Below are positions 20,826 through 31,705 of a stretch of DNA of 64,000 bases, in pieces (position 1 is the first letter of the stretch; each line of letters begins with the position of its first letter). Position numbers and translations under genes: made by a program. The DNA comes from Lichenicola cladoniae (GTDB lineage: Bacteria; Pseudomonadota; Alphaproteobacteria; Acetobacterales; Acetobacteraceae), in assembly GCF_013201075.1 (NCBI RefSeq), contig NZ_CP053708.1, positions 2,361,501 to 2,425,500 of the forward strand. The letters run 5' to 3'. The notes below the pieces were generated by a model that saw only the letters and a list, made by a program, of their open reading frames with translations, had not been told where the DNA came from and did not search any database.

Positions 20826-23800
20826 CTACCGCTCCTCGACATACCGGACGCCGACCACCAGCTTCAGCGTCTCCGCAAGCTTCGGCGTGACCATGTAGGC
20901 GTCCGGCAAGGTCAGTTCGACATCCTGCGTGTCGTCCAGGCACGGCAGGACCACCACCTTGCCGCGGCCGCCCTTCACCTTGCCGAGCACCACGCGGATC
21001 TCGTCGATCGCTGCCGGCCGATCCACCCAGATCCGCATCTCCGCCTTGTCCTCGGCGGCCGCCTTGTCCAGCGAGATCGCATCCTGCGCGGTCACCCGCA
21101 GCATCTCGCCTTCCATGCGGATGTCGGCGGTGACCAGTACCGCCTGCCCAGTCACCAGCACGTCGCGGGTTCGGGCCAGCACCTCGCTGAAGAACGTCAC
21201 CTCGCAACTGCCCGAGGCATCGGACAGCCGGACCCAGGCCATCTTGGTTCCGGTGCGGGTCGGCCGCTCCTTCCGGTCGATGACGCACCCGGCGATCTTG
21301 ACCCGGCCGATCCCCGCCTGCCCGGCCGCCTCGATCGCATTCGCCTTCACCGCCCCCAGCCGCCGCAGCAGCGAGGCATAGCCGTCGAGCGGATGCGCGG
21401 TCAGGTGGAAGCCGATCGCGTCCGCCTCCAGCCCGAGCCGCTCGATCCCCGGCCAGTCCGGCCCGGTCGGTAGGCGCAGCGTTTCCCGGCGGGCTGTGCC
21501 GCCGAACAGCCCGATCTGCCCGCTGGACGCTTCCTCCGCCTGGGCCTGCGCCCGCCGCAGGATGGTTTCCGCCGCCCCGAACACCCGGGCCCGGTTGTCA
21601 TCCAGGCTGTCGAAGGCTCCCGCCTTGGCCAGGTTCTCGATCTGCATCTTGTTCAGCTGCTTCGGGTCCGCCCGCTGCGCGAAATCCGCCAGGTCGGAAA
21701 ACACCGTGCCATTCCGCAGCGTCTCCAGCGCCTGCATCGCCGCCAGTCCGACCTTCTTGACCGCCGCGAGCGCATACCGGATCGACTGGGTGCCGTCCTC
21801 GGCGACTTCGACGGTGAAATCCGCCCCGGACCGGTTGATGTCCGGCGGCAGCACCTTGATCCCGAGCCGCTCCGCTTCCTGTCGCAGCGCCGCCAGCTTG
21901 TCGGTCTTTTCCCGCGCCAGCGACATGCACGCCGCCAGGAACGCGACCGGATGATTGGCCTTCATCCAAGCCGTTTGGTACGACACCAGCGCATAGGCCG
22001 CCGCATGCGACTTGTTGAAGCCATAGTCGGCGAACTTCGCCATCAGCTCGAACACCTCGACCGCCTTGTCCGAGCTGATCCCGCGTGCCATCGCACCGTC
22101 GGTAAAAATGGCCCGCTGCGTATCCATCTCGGAGCGGATCTTCTTGCCCATCGCACGGCGCAGCATGTCGGCCGCACCCAGGCTGTAGCCCGCCATCTTC
22201 TGGGCGATCTGCATGACCTGTTCCTGATAGACCATGATCCCATAGGTCTCTTCCAAGATACCGCGGATCTCCTCGTGCGGCGCTTCCCATTTTTCCCCGT
22301 GCTTGCGCCGGCAATAATCGGGAATATTCGCCATCGGCCCAGGACGGTACAAGGCGCCCGCCGCGATCAGATCCTCGATCCGGGTCGGCCGCATCTGGCG
22401 CAGCACGTCCCGCATGCCGGCACCTTCGAACTGGAACACGCCAGCGGTATCGCCGCGCGCCAGCATCGCGTACGTCCGCGCATCGTCCAGCGGCAGCATT
22501 GACAGATCGACCACGACGCCGAGCTTCGCCAGCATCTGCACGCCGCGCTGCAGGATCGTCAGCGTCGTCAGGCCGAGGAAGTCGAACTTCACCAGCCCGG
22601 CCTGCTCGACGAACTTCATGTTGTACTGCGTGACCAGCATGTCGCTCTTGGGATCGCGATACAGCGGCACCAGCTCGACCAGCTTGCGATCGCCGATCAC
22701 CACGCCGGCCGCATGCGTGCTGGCGTGCCGGTACAGCCCCTCGAGCTGCAGCGCGATCTCCATCAGCCGGCGCACGCCCTCATCCTGGTCGCGCATCTCC
22801 TGCAACCGGGTCTCGCCATCGATCGCCTGCTTCAGCGTCACCGGCTTGGCCGGATTGTTAGGGATCAGCTCACAAACCTTGTTGACCAGCCCGTACGGCA
22901 ACGCCAGCACGCGGCCGACGTCACGCACGGCCGCGCGCGCCTGCAGCTTTCCGAAGGTGATGATTTGCGCGACACGGTCCGCGCCGTATTCGCGACGAAC
23001 GTAGGCGATCACCTCGTCGCGCCGGTCCTGGCAGAAATCGATGTCGAAATCCGGCATCGACACGCGCTCGGGGTTCAGGAACCGCTCGAACAGCAGGTTG
23101 AACGGCAGCGGATCGATATCGGTGATGGTCAGTGCCCACGCGGCCAGCGACCCGGCGCCGGACCCACGCCCCGGCCCCACCGGAATGTCGTGCGCCTTGG
23201 CCCACTGGATGAAGTCGGCCACGATCATGAAGTAGCCGGGGAAGCCCATGTCCGCGATGACATTGAGCTCGAATGCCAGCCGCTCGCGATAGCGCGTGCA
23301 GGTATCGACGTCCGCCCCGAGCTTCTCGAGCCGCAGTTCGAGGCCTTCCTCGGCCATCGCCCTCAGCGTCTGGTCCTCGGTGCTGCCCTCGCGGACCTTC
23401 GGACACACCGGCAGCAGCGGCTTGCGCGTCTCGGACATCACCGCGCACCGCCGGGCAATCGCCAGCGTATTGTCGCAGGCCTCGGGCAGGTCCGCGAACA
23501 GCTCGCGCATCATCGCCGGCGGCTTGAACCACTGCTCCGGCGAGACCCGCCAGCGCTCCCGCTCGGCCACCGTGCGTCCCTGCGCGATACAGATCAGCGC
23601 GTCATGCGCCTCGTGCATCTCGGGCCTCGGGAAGAATACCTCGTTGGTCGCCACCAGCGGCAACCCGAGCTCGTCCGCCAGCTCGATCAGCCCGGGCTCG
23701 ATCGTCTTCTCGATCGCCAGGCCATGCCGCTGCAGCTCGACCGCGATCCGGCCCGGAAACGCCAGCGCCAGCGTCTCCAGAAGCCGCCGCGCCGCATCCT

Positions 23801-24296
23801 GCTGACCATCCGCCAACAGCCGCGCCAACGGCCCACGACCACCGCCGGTCAGCAGGATCAGCCCTTCGGAATGGGCGCAGAGCGTCCCGATCGTCACGCA
23901 TGGATCGGACGGATCGCTCTCGAGGAACCCGATCGACGACAGATGCTGCAGATTGGCCAGCCCGACCCGGTCCTGCGCCAGCAGCACCAGCGGTTCCGAC
24001 GCCGTGGTGCCACGCCCGGGCCCCGCCGCCTGCGAGCCGCCGATCTGCAGCCCGTCCGCCAGCGATACGGCGTCGGCCATCAGGGTGATCTGGCAGCCGA
24101 TGATCGGCTGCACGCCCTTGGCCGTGCAGTACTGCGAAAATTCGAGCGCCCCGAACATGTTACCGCTGTCGGTGATCGCCACCGCCGGCATACCGGCGGC
24201 CCGCGCCAGCGCCGCGATCTCCGGAACCTGGATCGCCCCCTGGCTCAGCGAGTAGGCCGAATGGACCCGGAGATGAACGAAATCAGCGTGCGACAT
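20826..24296 (-). CDS. dnaE: DNA polymerase III subunit alpha
   Basis: 1156 residues, the replicative polymerase catalytic subunit. The N-terminal PHP domain (HLRVHSAYSLSQGAI, residues 8-22) is followed by the C-family palm with PGRGSGAGS (375-383) and two catalytic aspartates in PDFDIDF (415-421). The fingers contain GVFQFEG and KKIRSEM. The C-terminal OB fold follows (GCVIDRKERPTRTGTKMAWVRLSD). The ribosome binding site is weak. It lies 18 bases upstream of the topoisomerase gene stop, on the same strand. Confidence 0.97.
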   Translation of the reverse strand: MSHADFVHLRVHSAYSLSQGAIQVPEIAALARAAGMPAVAITDSGNMFGALEFSQYCTAKGVQPIIGCQITLMADAVSLADGLQIGGSQAAGPGRGTTASEPLVLLAQDRVGLANLQHLSSIGFLESDPSDPCVTIGTLCAHSEGLILLTGGGRGPLARLLADGQQDAARRLLETLALAFPGRIAVELQRHGLAIEKTIEPGLIELADELGLPLVATNEVFFPRPEMHEAHDALICIAQGRTVAERERWRVSPEQWFKPPAMMRELFADLPEACDNTLAIARRCAVMSETRKPLLPVCPKVREGSTEDQTLRAMAEEGLELRLEKLGADVDTCTRYRERLAFELNVIADMGFPGYFMIVADFIQWAKAHDIPVGPGRGSGAGSLAAWALTITDIDPLPFNLLFERFLNPERVSMPDFDIDFCQDRRDEVIAYVRREYGADRVAQIITFGKLQARAAVRDVGRVLALPYGLVNKVCELIPNNPAKPVTLKQAIDGETRLQEMRDQDEGVRRLMEIALQLEGLYRHASTHAAGVVIGDRKLVELVPLYRDPKSDMLVTQYNMKFVEQAGLVKFDFLGLTTLTILQRGVQMLAKLGVVVDLSMLPLDDARTYAMLARGDTAGVFQFEGAGMRDVLRQMRPTRIEDLIAAGALYRPGPMANIPDYCRRKHGEKWEAPHEEIRGILEETYGIMVYQEQVMQIAQKMAGYSLGAADMLRRAMGKKIRSEMDTQRAIFTDGAMARGISSDKAVEVFELMAKFADYGFNKSHAAAYALVSYQTAWMKANHPVAFLAACMSLAREKTDKLAALRQEAERLGIKVLPPDINRSGADFTVEVAEDGTQSIRYALAAVKKVGLAAMQALETLRNGTVFSDLADFAQRADPKQLNKMQIENLAKAGAFDSLDDNRARVFGAAETILRRAQAQAEEASSGQIGLFGGTARRETLRLPTGPDWPGIERLGLEADAIGFHLTAHPLDGYASLLRRLGAVKANAIEAAGQAGIGRVKIAGCVIDRKERPTRTGTKMAWVRLSDASGSCEVTFFSEVLARTRDVLVTGQAVLVTADIRMEGEMLRVTAQDAISLDKAAAEDKAEMRIWVDRPAAIDEIRVVLGKVKGGRGKVVVLPCLDDTQDVELTLPDAYMVTPKLAETLKLVVGVRYVEER

Positions 24297-24314
24297 GGGC
24301 TAAGTTTATCACCC

Positions 24315-25481
24315 CTAGAGCGCCCCTGCAGCCTCCAGCGCCCGAGTCGGGACGGTGCCCTGATCCGCGATGTGGTCGAGGGTGCGGCTGAGGAACGCCA
24401 TCACAGCGACCTCCTCGGCAGTCAGCCCGGTCTGGGCGCGGCTCTCGGGCGCCAGGGCCGCTTCCACGCGTGCTCTCAGCGCCTCGGCCAGCGAGCCATC
24501 CATGTAGCCATCGAAAATCCTGGGATGTATGTAGCATTTGCGGCAGATCGCCGGCGTGTTGCCGAGCAGCTTGGCCACGGTCTCGATCGCCCGCAGCACG
24601 TTCTTCTTGGCCTTCGCCTCGCTGTCGAACTGCTCAAACTCATGCAGCGCCAGCGCCGCGAGGTTGGTCGCCGCCCAGGTCCTGAAATCCTTGGCCGTTA
24701 TGTCCTCGCCGGTCACCTCCTGCAGATACTCGTTCACGTCATGCGACGAGATGTCGTGCTGGATGCCGTCCTCGTCGAGATACTGGAACAACTCCTGCCC
24801 GCGCAGTTCCTGCAGCCTGGAGACGATACCGGCCAGACGCCGGTCCTTCAGCTCGATATGCTGCTGGATGCCGTGCTTGGCCCGGAAATCGAGCACCAGG
24901 CCGGTGCCGCTGACCTTGGCATGCCGGCGGCGCAGCGTGGTCAGCCCGAAGCTCTTGTTGGTCTTGGCATACTCGTCGTTGCCGATCCGCATCATGGTCT
25001 TCTCGAGCAGCGCCACCACGGTCGCCAGCACCTTCGCCCGCGGCAGTCCGGGCCGGGTGAGGTCCTTCTGCACCTGCGCCCGCAGCGCCGGCAGCTTCTC
25101 GCCGAACACCAGCATCTTGCCGTATTTCGCCTCGTCCCGGATCGAGCGCCAGTCCGGGTGGTAGCGGTACTGCTTGCGGCCCCGCGCGTCCCGGCCCACC
25201 GCCTGCAGGTGCCCTTTCGGGTCGCGGCAGATCCAGACGTCGGTATAGGCTGGCGGAACCGCGAGCTTCTTCAGCCGGACCAGCACGGCCTCATCGGTGA
25301 CCGCCTCGCCGTTCGGCGCGAAATACGTCAGCCCATCCGGACCCAGCCTGCGCGTAAAGCCCGGCTTGCTGTCGTCGACATAATGCAGATGCGCCGCCCG
25401 CGCCGCCTCGCGTCCATCCACCGACACGTCCGCCAGGTCGGGGCGCGGCGCCACCTTCCCCGATGCAGCCTTCTTCGCCAT
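24315..25481 (-). CDS. DNA topoisomerase IB (poxvirus-type)
   Basis: 388 residues from the ATG at 25481 (MAKKAASGKV). It relaxes supercoils by nicking one strand through a 3'-phosphotyrosine. The family signature around the catalytic tyrosine is CRKCYIHPRIFDGY, giving Y317. The active-site arginine lies in NKSFGLTTLRRRHAKV (175-190) and the lysine in AAKDF-like ITAKDFRTWAATN (261-273). Bacterial TopIB is an accessory enzyme, common in alphaproteobacteria. It sits between dnaE and lolD on the same strand. Confidence 0.93.
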   Translation of the reverse strand: MAKKAASGKVAPRPDLADVSVDGREAARAAHLHYVDDSKPGFTRRLGPDGLTYFAPNGEAVTDEAVLVRLKKLAVPPAYTDVWICRDPKGHLQAVGRDARGRKQYRYHPDWRSIRDEAKYGKMLVFGEKLPALRAQVQKDLTRPGLPRAKVLATVVALLEKTMMRIGNDEYAKTNKSFGLTTLRRRHAKVSGTGLVLDFRAKHGIQQHIELKDRRLAGIVSRLQELRGQELFQYLDEDGIQHDISSHDVNEYLQEVTGEDITAKDFRTWAATNLAALALHEFEQFDSEAKAKKNVLRAIETVAKLLGNTPAICRKCYIHPRIFDGYMDGSLAEALRARVEAALAPESRAQTGLTAEEVAVMAFLSRTLDHIADQGTVPTRALEAAGAL

Positions 25482-25543
25482 CCCGCCCACCGTCCCGTCC
25501 GTCGCCCGGATACAACCGGGCATCGGCCGGGGGGTTCGACGGC

Positions 25544-26242
25544 TCAGCTGAACGGGACGATCAAACCCTCGCGCAGCGTCACGATCCGGTCCATCCGTCC
25601 CGCCAGCTCGACATTGTGGGTGGCGATCAGCGCCGCGAGACCCTGCTCGCGCACCACGCGCATGAGCTCGGCAAACACCACGCCCGATGTCGCCACGTCG
25701 AGGTTGCCGGTCGGCTCGTCCGCCAGCAGCACCCTGGGACGATTGGCCAGCGCCCTGGCGATCGCCACCCGCTGCTGCTCGCCGCCGGACAGCTTGCCGG
25801 GCAGATGGTCCAGGCGCCGCTGCAGCCCGAACAGCCCGAGCAGTTCGTCCGCCCGCACCCGCGCATCCCGCCTGGACACGCCGGCGATCATCTGCGGCAG
25901 CACCACGTTCTCCCGTGCGGTAAATTCCGCCAGCAGGTGGTGCGACTGATAGACGAAGCCGATCGAGTTGCGGCGGATGGCAGTGCGGTCCTTGTCGGAA
26001 AGCTGCCCGGCGTCGCGCCCGGCCACCACCACCGATCCGCCCTGCGGCTTCTCCAGCAGGCCCGCCAGGTGCAGCAGCGTCGACTTGCCGGTGCCGCTCG
26101 GTGCGACCAGCGCCACGATCTCGCCGGGACGCAGTTCCAGATCCGCGCCGCGCAGGACCTCCAGCTTGTCGTCTCCGCTGACGAAGCTGTGGCTTACCTG
26201 CCGCAGTGCCAGCGGCACGTCGGCAATCACATCGCTACTCAT
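25544..26242 (-). CDS. lolD: lipoprotein-releasing ABC transporter ATPase
   Basis: 232 residues from the ATG at 26242, overlapping the lolC stop by 8 bases. It powers release of lipoproteins from the inner membrane to LolA. Walker A is APSGTGKS (47-54), the signature motif LSGGEQQR, and Walker [12 protein letters not shown] followed by the H-loop THN. The residue before PSG is Ala rather than the usual Gly. Confidence 0.93.
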   Translation of the reverse strand: MSSDVIADVPLALRQVSHSFVSGDDKLEVLRGADLELRPGEIVALVAPSGTGKSTLLHLAGLLEKPQGGSVVVAGRDAGQLSDKDRTAIRRNSIGFVYQSHHLLAEFTARENVVLPQMIAGVSRRDARVRADELLGLFGLQRRLDHLPGKLSGGEQQRVAIARALANRPRVLLADEPTGNLDVATSGVVFAELMRVVREQGLAALIATHNVELAGRMDRIVTLREGLIVPFS

Positions 26243-27482
26243 GACGAAGCGCCTCGACCGGATCCGTCCGCGCCGCACGCCAGCTCGGATACAGCGTTGC
26301 CAGCAGCGACAGGACCAGCGCCATCACGATCACCTGGGTGACCTCCGGCCATTCGAGCTTCGCCGGCAGATGCTCGAGATAATAGACTTCCGGATTGAAC
26401 AGGTTGGTGCCGGTAAGCGATTGCAGCCACTGACGAAGCCGCTCGATGTTCAGGCAGAACACAATGCCGATCACCGTGCCGACGAGCGTCCCGGTAATCC
26501 CGACCGACGCCCCGCACATCAGGAAGATCCGCATGATCGCGCCACGCGTGGCGCCGATCGTCCGCAGCACCGCGATATCGCGGGTCTTGTCCTTGACCAT
26601 CATGATCAGCGACGAGATCACGTTGAACGCTGCCACCAGGATGATCAGCGTCAGGATCAGGAACATCACGTTCTGCTCGACCTGCACCGCGCCGAAGAAT
26701 GCGTTGTTGCTCTGCGTCCAGTCGAGCACCCGGAGCCGGTCCCCAGACAGTGCCTGCCGGATCTGCGGCGTCACCGTCGCGACGTTGGCCGGATCCTGCG
26801 TCATCACCTGGATCAGCGAGACCGCACCCGGCAGCTGGAAATAGACCTGCGCTGCCTGCATCGGCAGGAACACGTAGCTCGCATTATAGTCGCTGACGCC
26901 GGCATCGAAGATCGCAACCACGGTGTAGGCACGCACACGCGGGATCGTACCGAATGCCGTGGCCGCGCCGTTCGGAGACACCAGCGTCAGGTGCGACCCG
27001 ATCGTCAGGCCGGCACGGCTGGCCAGGGTGGCGCCGATCGCGATCGCATCGTCGCCCTGGAAGGCATCGAGCGAACCGGCCCGGATGTTGTCGCTGATCT
27101 CGTGCAGCGCCCGCAAATTCGCCTGGCTCATCCCGTGCACGAGGCCGCCGGCGCTGTATGAACCGGCGCTGAGCAGCACCTGCCCCTCGACGATCGGCGA
27201 CACCGAAACCACGTTCGGCAACTGGCGCACACGTTGCGCGATCGCATCATAGTCGCTGATCGGCGCACCCGAGCCATAGATGCTGAGATCGCCGTTCAGC
27301 CCGACGATCCGGTCGAGCAGCTCGGTCTTGAACCCGTTCATCACCGACATGACGATGATCAGCGTCGCCACGCCGAGCGCGATCCCGATCAGCGAGAAAA
27401 TCGCGATCACCGACACGAACCGTTCGCCCCGGCGTGCCCGCAGGTAACGGCCGGCGACGGCCCGCTCGAATGGGCCGAACAT
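26235..27482 (-). CDS. lolC: lipoprotein-releasing ABC transporter permease (LolC/LolE family)
   Basis: 415 residues from the ATG at 27482, two bases after the proS stop. Four membrane segments: one near the N-terminus ([20 protein letters not shown]) and three in the C-terminal third, with a large periplasmic domain between (MacB-like). It contains the start [20 protein letters not shown] typical of LolC/E. Only one permease gene is present here, so it probably acts as a homodimer (LolF-like), as in other alphaproteobacteria; a second copy elsewhere cannot be excluded. Confidence 0.92.
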   Translation of the reverse strand: MFGPFERAVAGRYLRARRGERFVSVIAIFSLIGIALGVATLIIVMSVMNGFKTELLDRIVGLNGDLSIYGSGAPISDYDAIAQRVRQLPNVVSVSPIVEGQVLLSAGSYSAGGLVHGMSQANLRALHEISDNIRAGSLDAFQGDDAIAIGATLASRAGLTIGSHLTLVSPNGAATAFGTIPRVRAYTVVAIFDAGVSDYNASYVFLPMQAAQVYFQLPGAVSLIQVMTQDPANVATVTPQIRQALSGDRLRVLDWTQSNNAFFGAVQVEQNVMFLILTLIILVAAFNVISSLIMMVKDKTRDIAVLRTIGATRGAIMRIFLMCGASVGITGTLVGTVIGIVFCLNIERLRQWLQSLTGTNLFNPEVYYLEHLPAKLEWPEVTQVIVMALVLSLLATLYPSWRAARTDPVEALRHE

Positions 27483-27484
27483 CG

Positions 27485-28819
27485 TCAGGACGCCGCCTTC
27501 GTGCCGAACGCGGCGATCATCGCCAGCGCATCGTCCACCGACATCTCGCTCCGCTCGCCGGTTGCGCGGCGCTTCAGCTCGACCCGTCCACCCGCCGTGC
27601 CGCGCGGCCCGACCACGAACTGCCATGGGTGGCCCATCAGGTCCGCATCGGCGAATTTCGCGCCGGCCCGATCGGAGCGGTCATCGTAGAGCAGCCGTCC
27701 AGGGGCCTCCCGGTACAGACGCTCGCACAGCGCATCGCAGGCCAGGTCGCCGCTCTTCAGGTTCAGGATCACCGCGTCGAACGGCGCTACACCCTCCGGC
27801 CAGATGATCCCCGCATCGTCGTGGCTCGCCTCGATGATCGCGCCGACCAGACGCGACACGCCGATCCCGTAGCTGCCCATTTCGGGAAAGAAGCTCTGGC
27901 CGTCGGCGCCGTTGATCGAGACCCCCATCGCCTCGGTATACTTTGTACCGAAATGAAAGATGTGCCCGACCTCGATGCCTCGGCCTTCGCGCTGCCGGTC
28001 CGGGGCGATGTCGCTCCAGGCAGCCTGGTCGTGCTTCTCGTCGGTCGCCGCATAGAACGAGGTGGTCCGCCTGAAGAATGTATCCAGCGATGCATGGTCG
28101 TCGGTATCGACCGGCTCGTGCAGCCAGTCCTGCTCGTCGAGGGCGCCATCGTAGAACACGCCGCTTTCCCCGGTCGGCGCCAGGATGATGAACTCGTGGC
28201 TGAGTTCGCCGCCGATCGGACCGGTATCGGCCACCATCGGGATCGCCTTCACGCCGAGCCGCTGGAACGTGCGCAGGTAGGCCAGCATCATGCGCTGGTA
28301 GCTCGCCACCGCACCGGCATGATCGACATCGAAGCTGTAGGCGTCCTTCATCAGGAATTCGCGGCCGCGCATCACGCCGAACCGCGGCCTGACCTCGTCC
28401 CGGAACTTCCACTGGATGTGATAGAGCGTCTGCGGCAGCTCGCGATACGATTTCACCGCCTGCCCGAACAGGTCGGTGATCATCTCCTCGTTGGTCGGCC
28501 CATAGAGCAGGTCGCGTTCGTGCCGGTCGCGAATACGCAGCATCTCCGGGCCATACGCATCGTAGCGGCCGCTGCGCTTCCAGAGTTCTGCCGGCTGCAG
28601 GGTCGGCATCAGCACTTCCTGTGCGCCCACGGAGTCCTGCTCCTCCCGCACGATCTGGCTGATGTTGCGCAACACCCGCAGGCCTGCCGGCAGCCAGGCA
28701 TAGATGCCTGACGCGGTCTGGCGCACCAGCCCTGCCCTCAGCATCAGGCGGTGGGAGACGATCTGCGCATCCGCAGGAGTCTCCTTGAGGGTCGGCAGGA
28801 AGCTGCGGGACAGACGCAT
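27485..28819 (-). CDS. proS: prolyl-tRNA synthetase (short, alphaproteobacterial type)
   Basis: 444 residues, about 130 fewer than E. coli ProS. Class II motif 1 lies near [26 protein letters not shown]; motif 2 includes [22 protein letters not shown]; motif 3 is [13 protein letters not shown]. The ~180-residue editing insertion between motifs 2 and 3 is missing, as is known for alphaproteobacterial ProS, which relies on trans-editing factors. It probably forms an operon with lolC and lolD. Confidence 0.96.
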   Translation of the reverse strand: MRLSRSFLPTLKETPADAQIVSHRLMLRAGLVRQTASGIYAWLPAGLRVLRNISQIVREEQDSVGAQEVLMPTLQPAELWKRSGRYDAYGPEMLRIRDRHERDLLYGPTNEEMITDLFGQAVKSYRELPQTLYHIQWKFRDEVRPRFGVMRGREFLMKDAYSFDVDHAGAVASYQRMMLAYLRTFQRLGVKAIPMVADTGPIGGELSHEFIILAPTGESGVFYDGALDEQDWLHEPVDTDDHASLDTFFRRTTSFYAATDEKHDQAAWSDIAPDRQREGRGIEVGHIFHFGTKYTEAMGVSINGADGQSFFPEMGSYGIGVSRLVGAIIEASHDDAGIIWPEGVAPFDAVILNLKSGDLACDALCERLYREAPGRLLYDDRSDRAGAKFADADLMGHPWQFVVGPRGTAGGRVELKRRATGERSEMSVDDALAMIAAFGTKAAS

Positions 28820-28905
28820 CGAGAGCTGGCTCTTCTAGGCTTGGGATACGAGACGCCCGGACCCTAGATGAAACGTCGCCAGCTGAAAACCGCAAGCATC
28901 TCGAA

Positions 28906-28920
28906 TTGTGCGCCGCACAA
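28906..28920. promoter_or_regulatory. 15-base perfect palindrome upstream of proS, possible operator
   Basis: TTGTGCGCCGCACAA is symmetric about a single central base, 87-101 bases before the proS ATG. A related half-site pair (GCCGCACTGCACAA on the plus strand) lies about 25 bases further upstream. No known regulator is recognised. Confidence 0.4.
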
Positions 28921-29159
28921 AAGTATTGCAAGTTAAAATGCCGCACTGCACAAGTAAAAGATTGAAGTTGTTGCATTTCCAATGATGACAGGGCTGCAAT
29001 CTACCCATAGATAGAGCCCACGAAGCTTGGTTCGGCATCGGAGCCAAGTTTAGGGAGAAAACACCAGTCACACGGCAGGAGAAGGTTCAGTTCTTGTCCT
29101 GCCGGAGATGACTTTACCGGTCCCTCGATGGATCCACGACGATCAATACAGTAACAGGC

Positions 29160-29196
29160 CCGAACGAAATTGCACCAAAGAGTGCAAGGCGTTCGG
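29160..29196 (-). terminator. terminator of the nuo-birA-coaX-rnj operon
   Basis: Minus-strand reading gives CCGAACG, CC, TTGCAC, a 6-base loop, GTGCAA, TTT, CGTTCGG: a 7-pair outer and 6-pair inner stem joined by a small internal loop. It lies about 48 bases beyond the rnj stop. Confidence 0.6.
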
Positions 29197-29243
29197 CTGT
29201 TCTGTTTTCCGACCGGCCTGAGCGACCGAGCGGAATTAAATCA

Positions 29244-30890
29244 TTAAATCCGCATCAGGTGTACATCCACGAGCGGCCGCTTCTGCAGCTTGCGTCCAAG
29301 AGCACGCCGCAACGCCGTCTTGGCAGCGTCGCGGAACCCGTCCTCGTCCTGGCGGACGTTGGCGGGAATCTCAGCAAGGCTCGCCGCAAAGGCACCGGTG
29401 ACCCGGATCGATTCGGCGTCATCGACCTCGAACAGCCCGGGCGCGCTCAACTTGGGCTTGCCCAGCACACGGCCCCCGCCATCGATGACGAGGCTGGCCA
29501 GCACCATCCCGTTGAACAGCATCTTGCGACGTGCCGCGAGAACGCCGCCATTCATCGGCAGGATACGGTTACCGTCCAACGCGAGACGTCCGACCGGGGC
29601 GCTATCGACGACCTCGACCCGGCCCGGTGCCAGATTGAGGATGTCGCCATCCTCCAGCAGGATCGGCGTCACCCCCTCCTCGCGTGCCAGTTCGGCATGG
29701 GCGGTCAGGTGGCGCCACTCGCCATGCACCGGAACCGCGAAGCGCGGCTTCACCAGCCCGTACAGCCGGCGGATCTCGTCGCGCGCCGCATGACCGGACA
29801 CATGGACGCTGTGATCGCGATCGGTCAGCACCCGGACGCCGCGCTTGACCAGGTTATCCTGCACGGCCATGACCGCGCGCTCGTTGCCTGGGATCATGCG
29901 GCTCGAATAGACGACCGTGTCACCCTCGCCGAGCGAGATGTTCTGGTGCGTGTCGCTGGCGATGCGCGACAAGGCGCTGCGTGGCTCGCCCTGGCTGCCG
30001 GTCACGATCAGCAGCAGGTTGTCGTCGGGGATATCCTCCGCATCCTGTTCGGACAGGAACTCGGGCACATCGCGCAGATAGCCGCACTCGCGGGCCGCCA
30101 CGTCGAGGTTGCGCAATGACCGCCCGACGATCACCACCGAACGCCCGGCTGCCTCCGCCGCAAGCGCGATGCTCTCGACCCGCGCCACGTTGCTGGCGAA
30201 ACATGTGACCGCGATCCGTCCGCTGATACTGCGGATCAGCGTCGCCATGCTGCGCCGGACATCCGCCTCGGAACCGGATTCACCCTCGACCATCGCATTG
30301 GTGCTGTCGCACACCATTGCCAGCACGCCCTCGCGGCCGAGCTCGGCGAAGGCCTCCAGGTTGGTCGGGGGCCCGACCAGCGGATTGGGATCCAGTTTCC
30401 AGTCGCCGCTGTGCAGCACCGTGCCGTAGGGCGTCCGCAGCACAAGCGCCTGCGCCTCGGGAACGGAGTGGGTCATCTGCAGGAACTCGAGCTTGTAAGG
30501 CCCGAGCTCGAACTTTCCGTTCGTCGGGATCACATGCAGCGGCACCTGGCCAAGCAGCTGAGCTTCGCCGAGCTTGCGTCGCAGCACCGCCGCCGCGAAC
30601 GGGGTCGCATAGACCGGGCAGCGAAGCTGCGGCCAGAGATGCGCCACCGCGCCGAGATGGTCCTCGTGCGCATGGGTAATGACCAGCCCGATCAGCGCGC
30701 TGCGGCGATCGGCGATGAAGCTGGGATCCGGCATCAGGATCTCCGCTTCAGGCGTCTCGCTGCCGCCGAACCCGATCCCGCAATCGACTGCGAGCCAGGT
30801 GCCGTCGCACCGGTAGAGGTTGAGGTTCATGCCGATCTCGCCCGTCCCACCCAGGGGCAGGAAGGCCAGATCGCCGTTCAATTCATTCAT
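29244..30890 (-). CDS. rnj: ribonuclease J
   Basis: 548 residues. Metallo-beta-lactamase/beta-CASP nuclease with 5'-3' exo- and endonuclease activity in mRNA decay and rRNA processing. The metal site HAHEDH is at residues 73-78 and further ligands lie in LHSGDWKLDP. The beta-CASP part has CFASNVARVES and VHVSGHAARDE. The start overlaps the coaX stop by one base (TGATG), so it is translationally coupled and sits at the end of the nuo operon. Confidence 0.95.
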   Translation of the reverse strand: MNELNGDLAFLPLGGTGEIGMNLNLYRCDGTWLAVDCGIGFGGSETPEAEILMPDPSFIADRRSALIGLVITHAHEDHLGAVAHLWPQLRCPVYATPFAAAVLRRKLGEAQLLGQVPLHVIPTNGKFELGPYKLEFLQMTHSVPEAQALVLRTPYGTVLHSGDWKLDPNPLVGPPTNLEAFAELGREGVLAMVCDSTNAMVEGESGSEADVRRSMATLIRSISGRIAVTCFASNVARVESIALAAEAAGRSVVIVGRSLRNLDVAARECGYLRDVPEFLSEQDAEDIPDDNLLLIVTGSQGEPRSALSRIASDTHQNISLGEGDTVVYSSRMIPGNERAVMAVQDNLVKRGVRVLTDRDHSVHVSGHAARDEIRRLYGLVKPRFAVPVHGEWRHLTAHAELAREEGVTPILLEDGDILNLAPGRVEVVDSAPVGRLALDGNRILPMNGGVLAARRKMLFNGMVLASLVIDGGGRVLGKPKLSAPGLFEVDDAESIRVTGAFAASLAEIPANVRQDEDGFRDAAKTALRRALGRKLQKRPLVDVHLMRI

Positions 30891-31699
30891 CAGTCGCCTT
30901 CAATCGCTTTTGACTTGTCGTTTGTGAGGAGGGGATGGGGATTACGCCCCGCGAGAATACGGAGACCCTCGAGCGTCAGCTCCGGATCGATCCGTTCGAT
31001 GATGTCGGTGCCCTCGGCCAGCAACGGCGCCAGGCCACCTGTGGCGATCACCTTCATCGGTGCGCCGAATTCCGTCTTGATCCTGGCAACCAGGCCCTCA
31101 ACCAGTCCTATATAGCCCCAGAATACCCCAGACCGCATTGCCGCCACCGTCCCGCGGCCGATGACCGATTGCGGCCGCCCGATCGCGATACGCGGCAGGC
31201 GTGCCGCCGCCTGGTGCAATGCCTCGATCGAGAGGTTGACGCCGGGGGCGATCGCCCCGCCATTATAACCGCCCTTGTCGTCGACCACGTCGAATGTCGT
31301 TGCCGTCCCGAAATCGATGATGATCAGCGGACCACCATAGAGACGATGCGCCGCCAGGCCGTTCAGCAGACGATCCACACCTACTTCGCTCGGCTGATCC
31401 ATCAGGATCTCGATACCCCAGTCCAGCCGCAGCGCTGCGATCAGCGGCTCGGTGCCGAACCAGTCCCGGCTCAACCGCCGCAGGTTATAGAGCGCCGCCG
31501 GGACGACCGTGCCGATCACCGTCTGGGTGATCTGGGCCGGCGAAAGGCCCTGATGCGTTAGAAGGGTCAGCAGCCAGACCGCGTATTCATCCGAAGTCCG
31601 CTGGGTATCGGTCGAGATCCGCCAGATGCCACGCCATGACAGCCCGTCATGCACGGCAAACACTATATTGGTATTCCCGGCATCGACGACAAGCAGCAT
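30890..31699 (-). CDS. coaX: type III pantothenate kinase
   Basis: 269 residues. First step of CoA synthesis, phosphorylating pantothenate. ASKHA-fold motifs: phosphate 1 [11 protein letters not shown] (4-14), substrate region [12 protein letters not shown], and phosphate 2 [12 protein letters not shown]. Type III enzymes are not feedback-inhibited by CoA. It lies 6 bases after birA and overlaps rnj. Confidence 0.95.
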   Translation of the reverse strand: MLLVVDAGNTNIVFAVHDGLSWRGIWRISTDTQRTSDEYAVWLLTLLTHQGLSPAQITQTVIGTVVPAALYNLRRLSRDWFGTEPLIAALRLDWGIEILMDQPSEVGVDRLLNGLAAHRLYGGPLIIIDFGTATTFDVVDDKGGYNGGAIAPGVNLSIEALHQAAARLPRIAIGRPQSVIGRGTVAAMRSGVFWGYIGLVEGLVARIKTEFGAPMKVIATGGLAPLLAEGTDIIERIDPELTLEGLRILAGRNPHPLLTNDKSKAIEGD

Positions 31700-31705
31700 G
31701 GTCTC

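Larger units (their letters stand above)
28820..29243. other. AT-richer intergenic region upstream of proS
   Basis: These 424 bases lie between the end of the nuo-rnj operon and proS. They contain the operon terminator hairpin (29160-29196), a smaller inverted repeat with 8-base arms at 29073-29104 and a 15-base perfect palindrome at 28906-28920. Base composition is clearly lower in GC than the genes on either side. I find no credible protein gene; a small RNA cannot be excluded. Confidence 0.55.

Noticed and set aside
28835-29071. A 78-codon minus-strand frame before proS
   Set aside because: No ribosome binding site and no family resemblance; it includes the palindrome and promoter region of proS.
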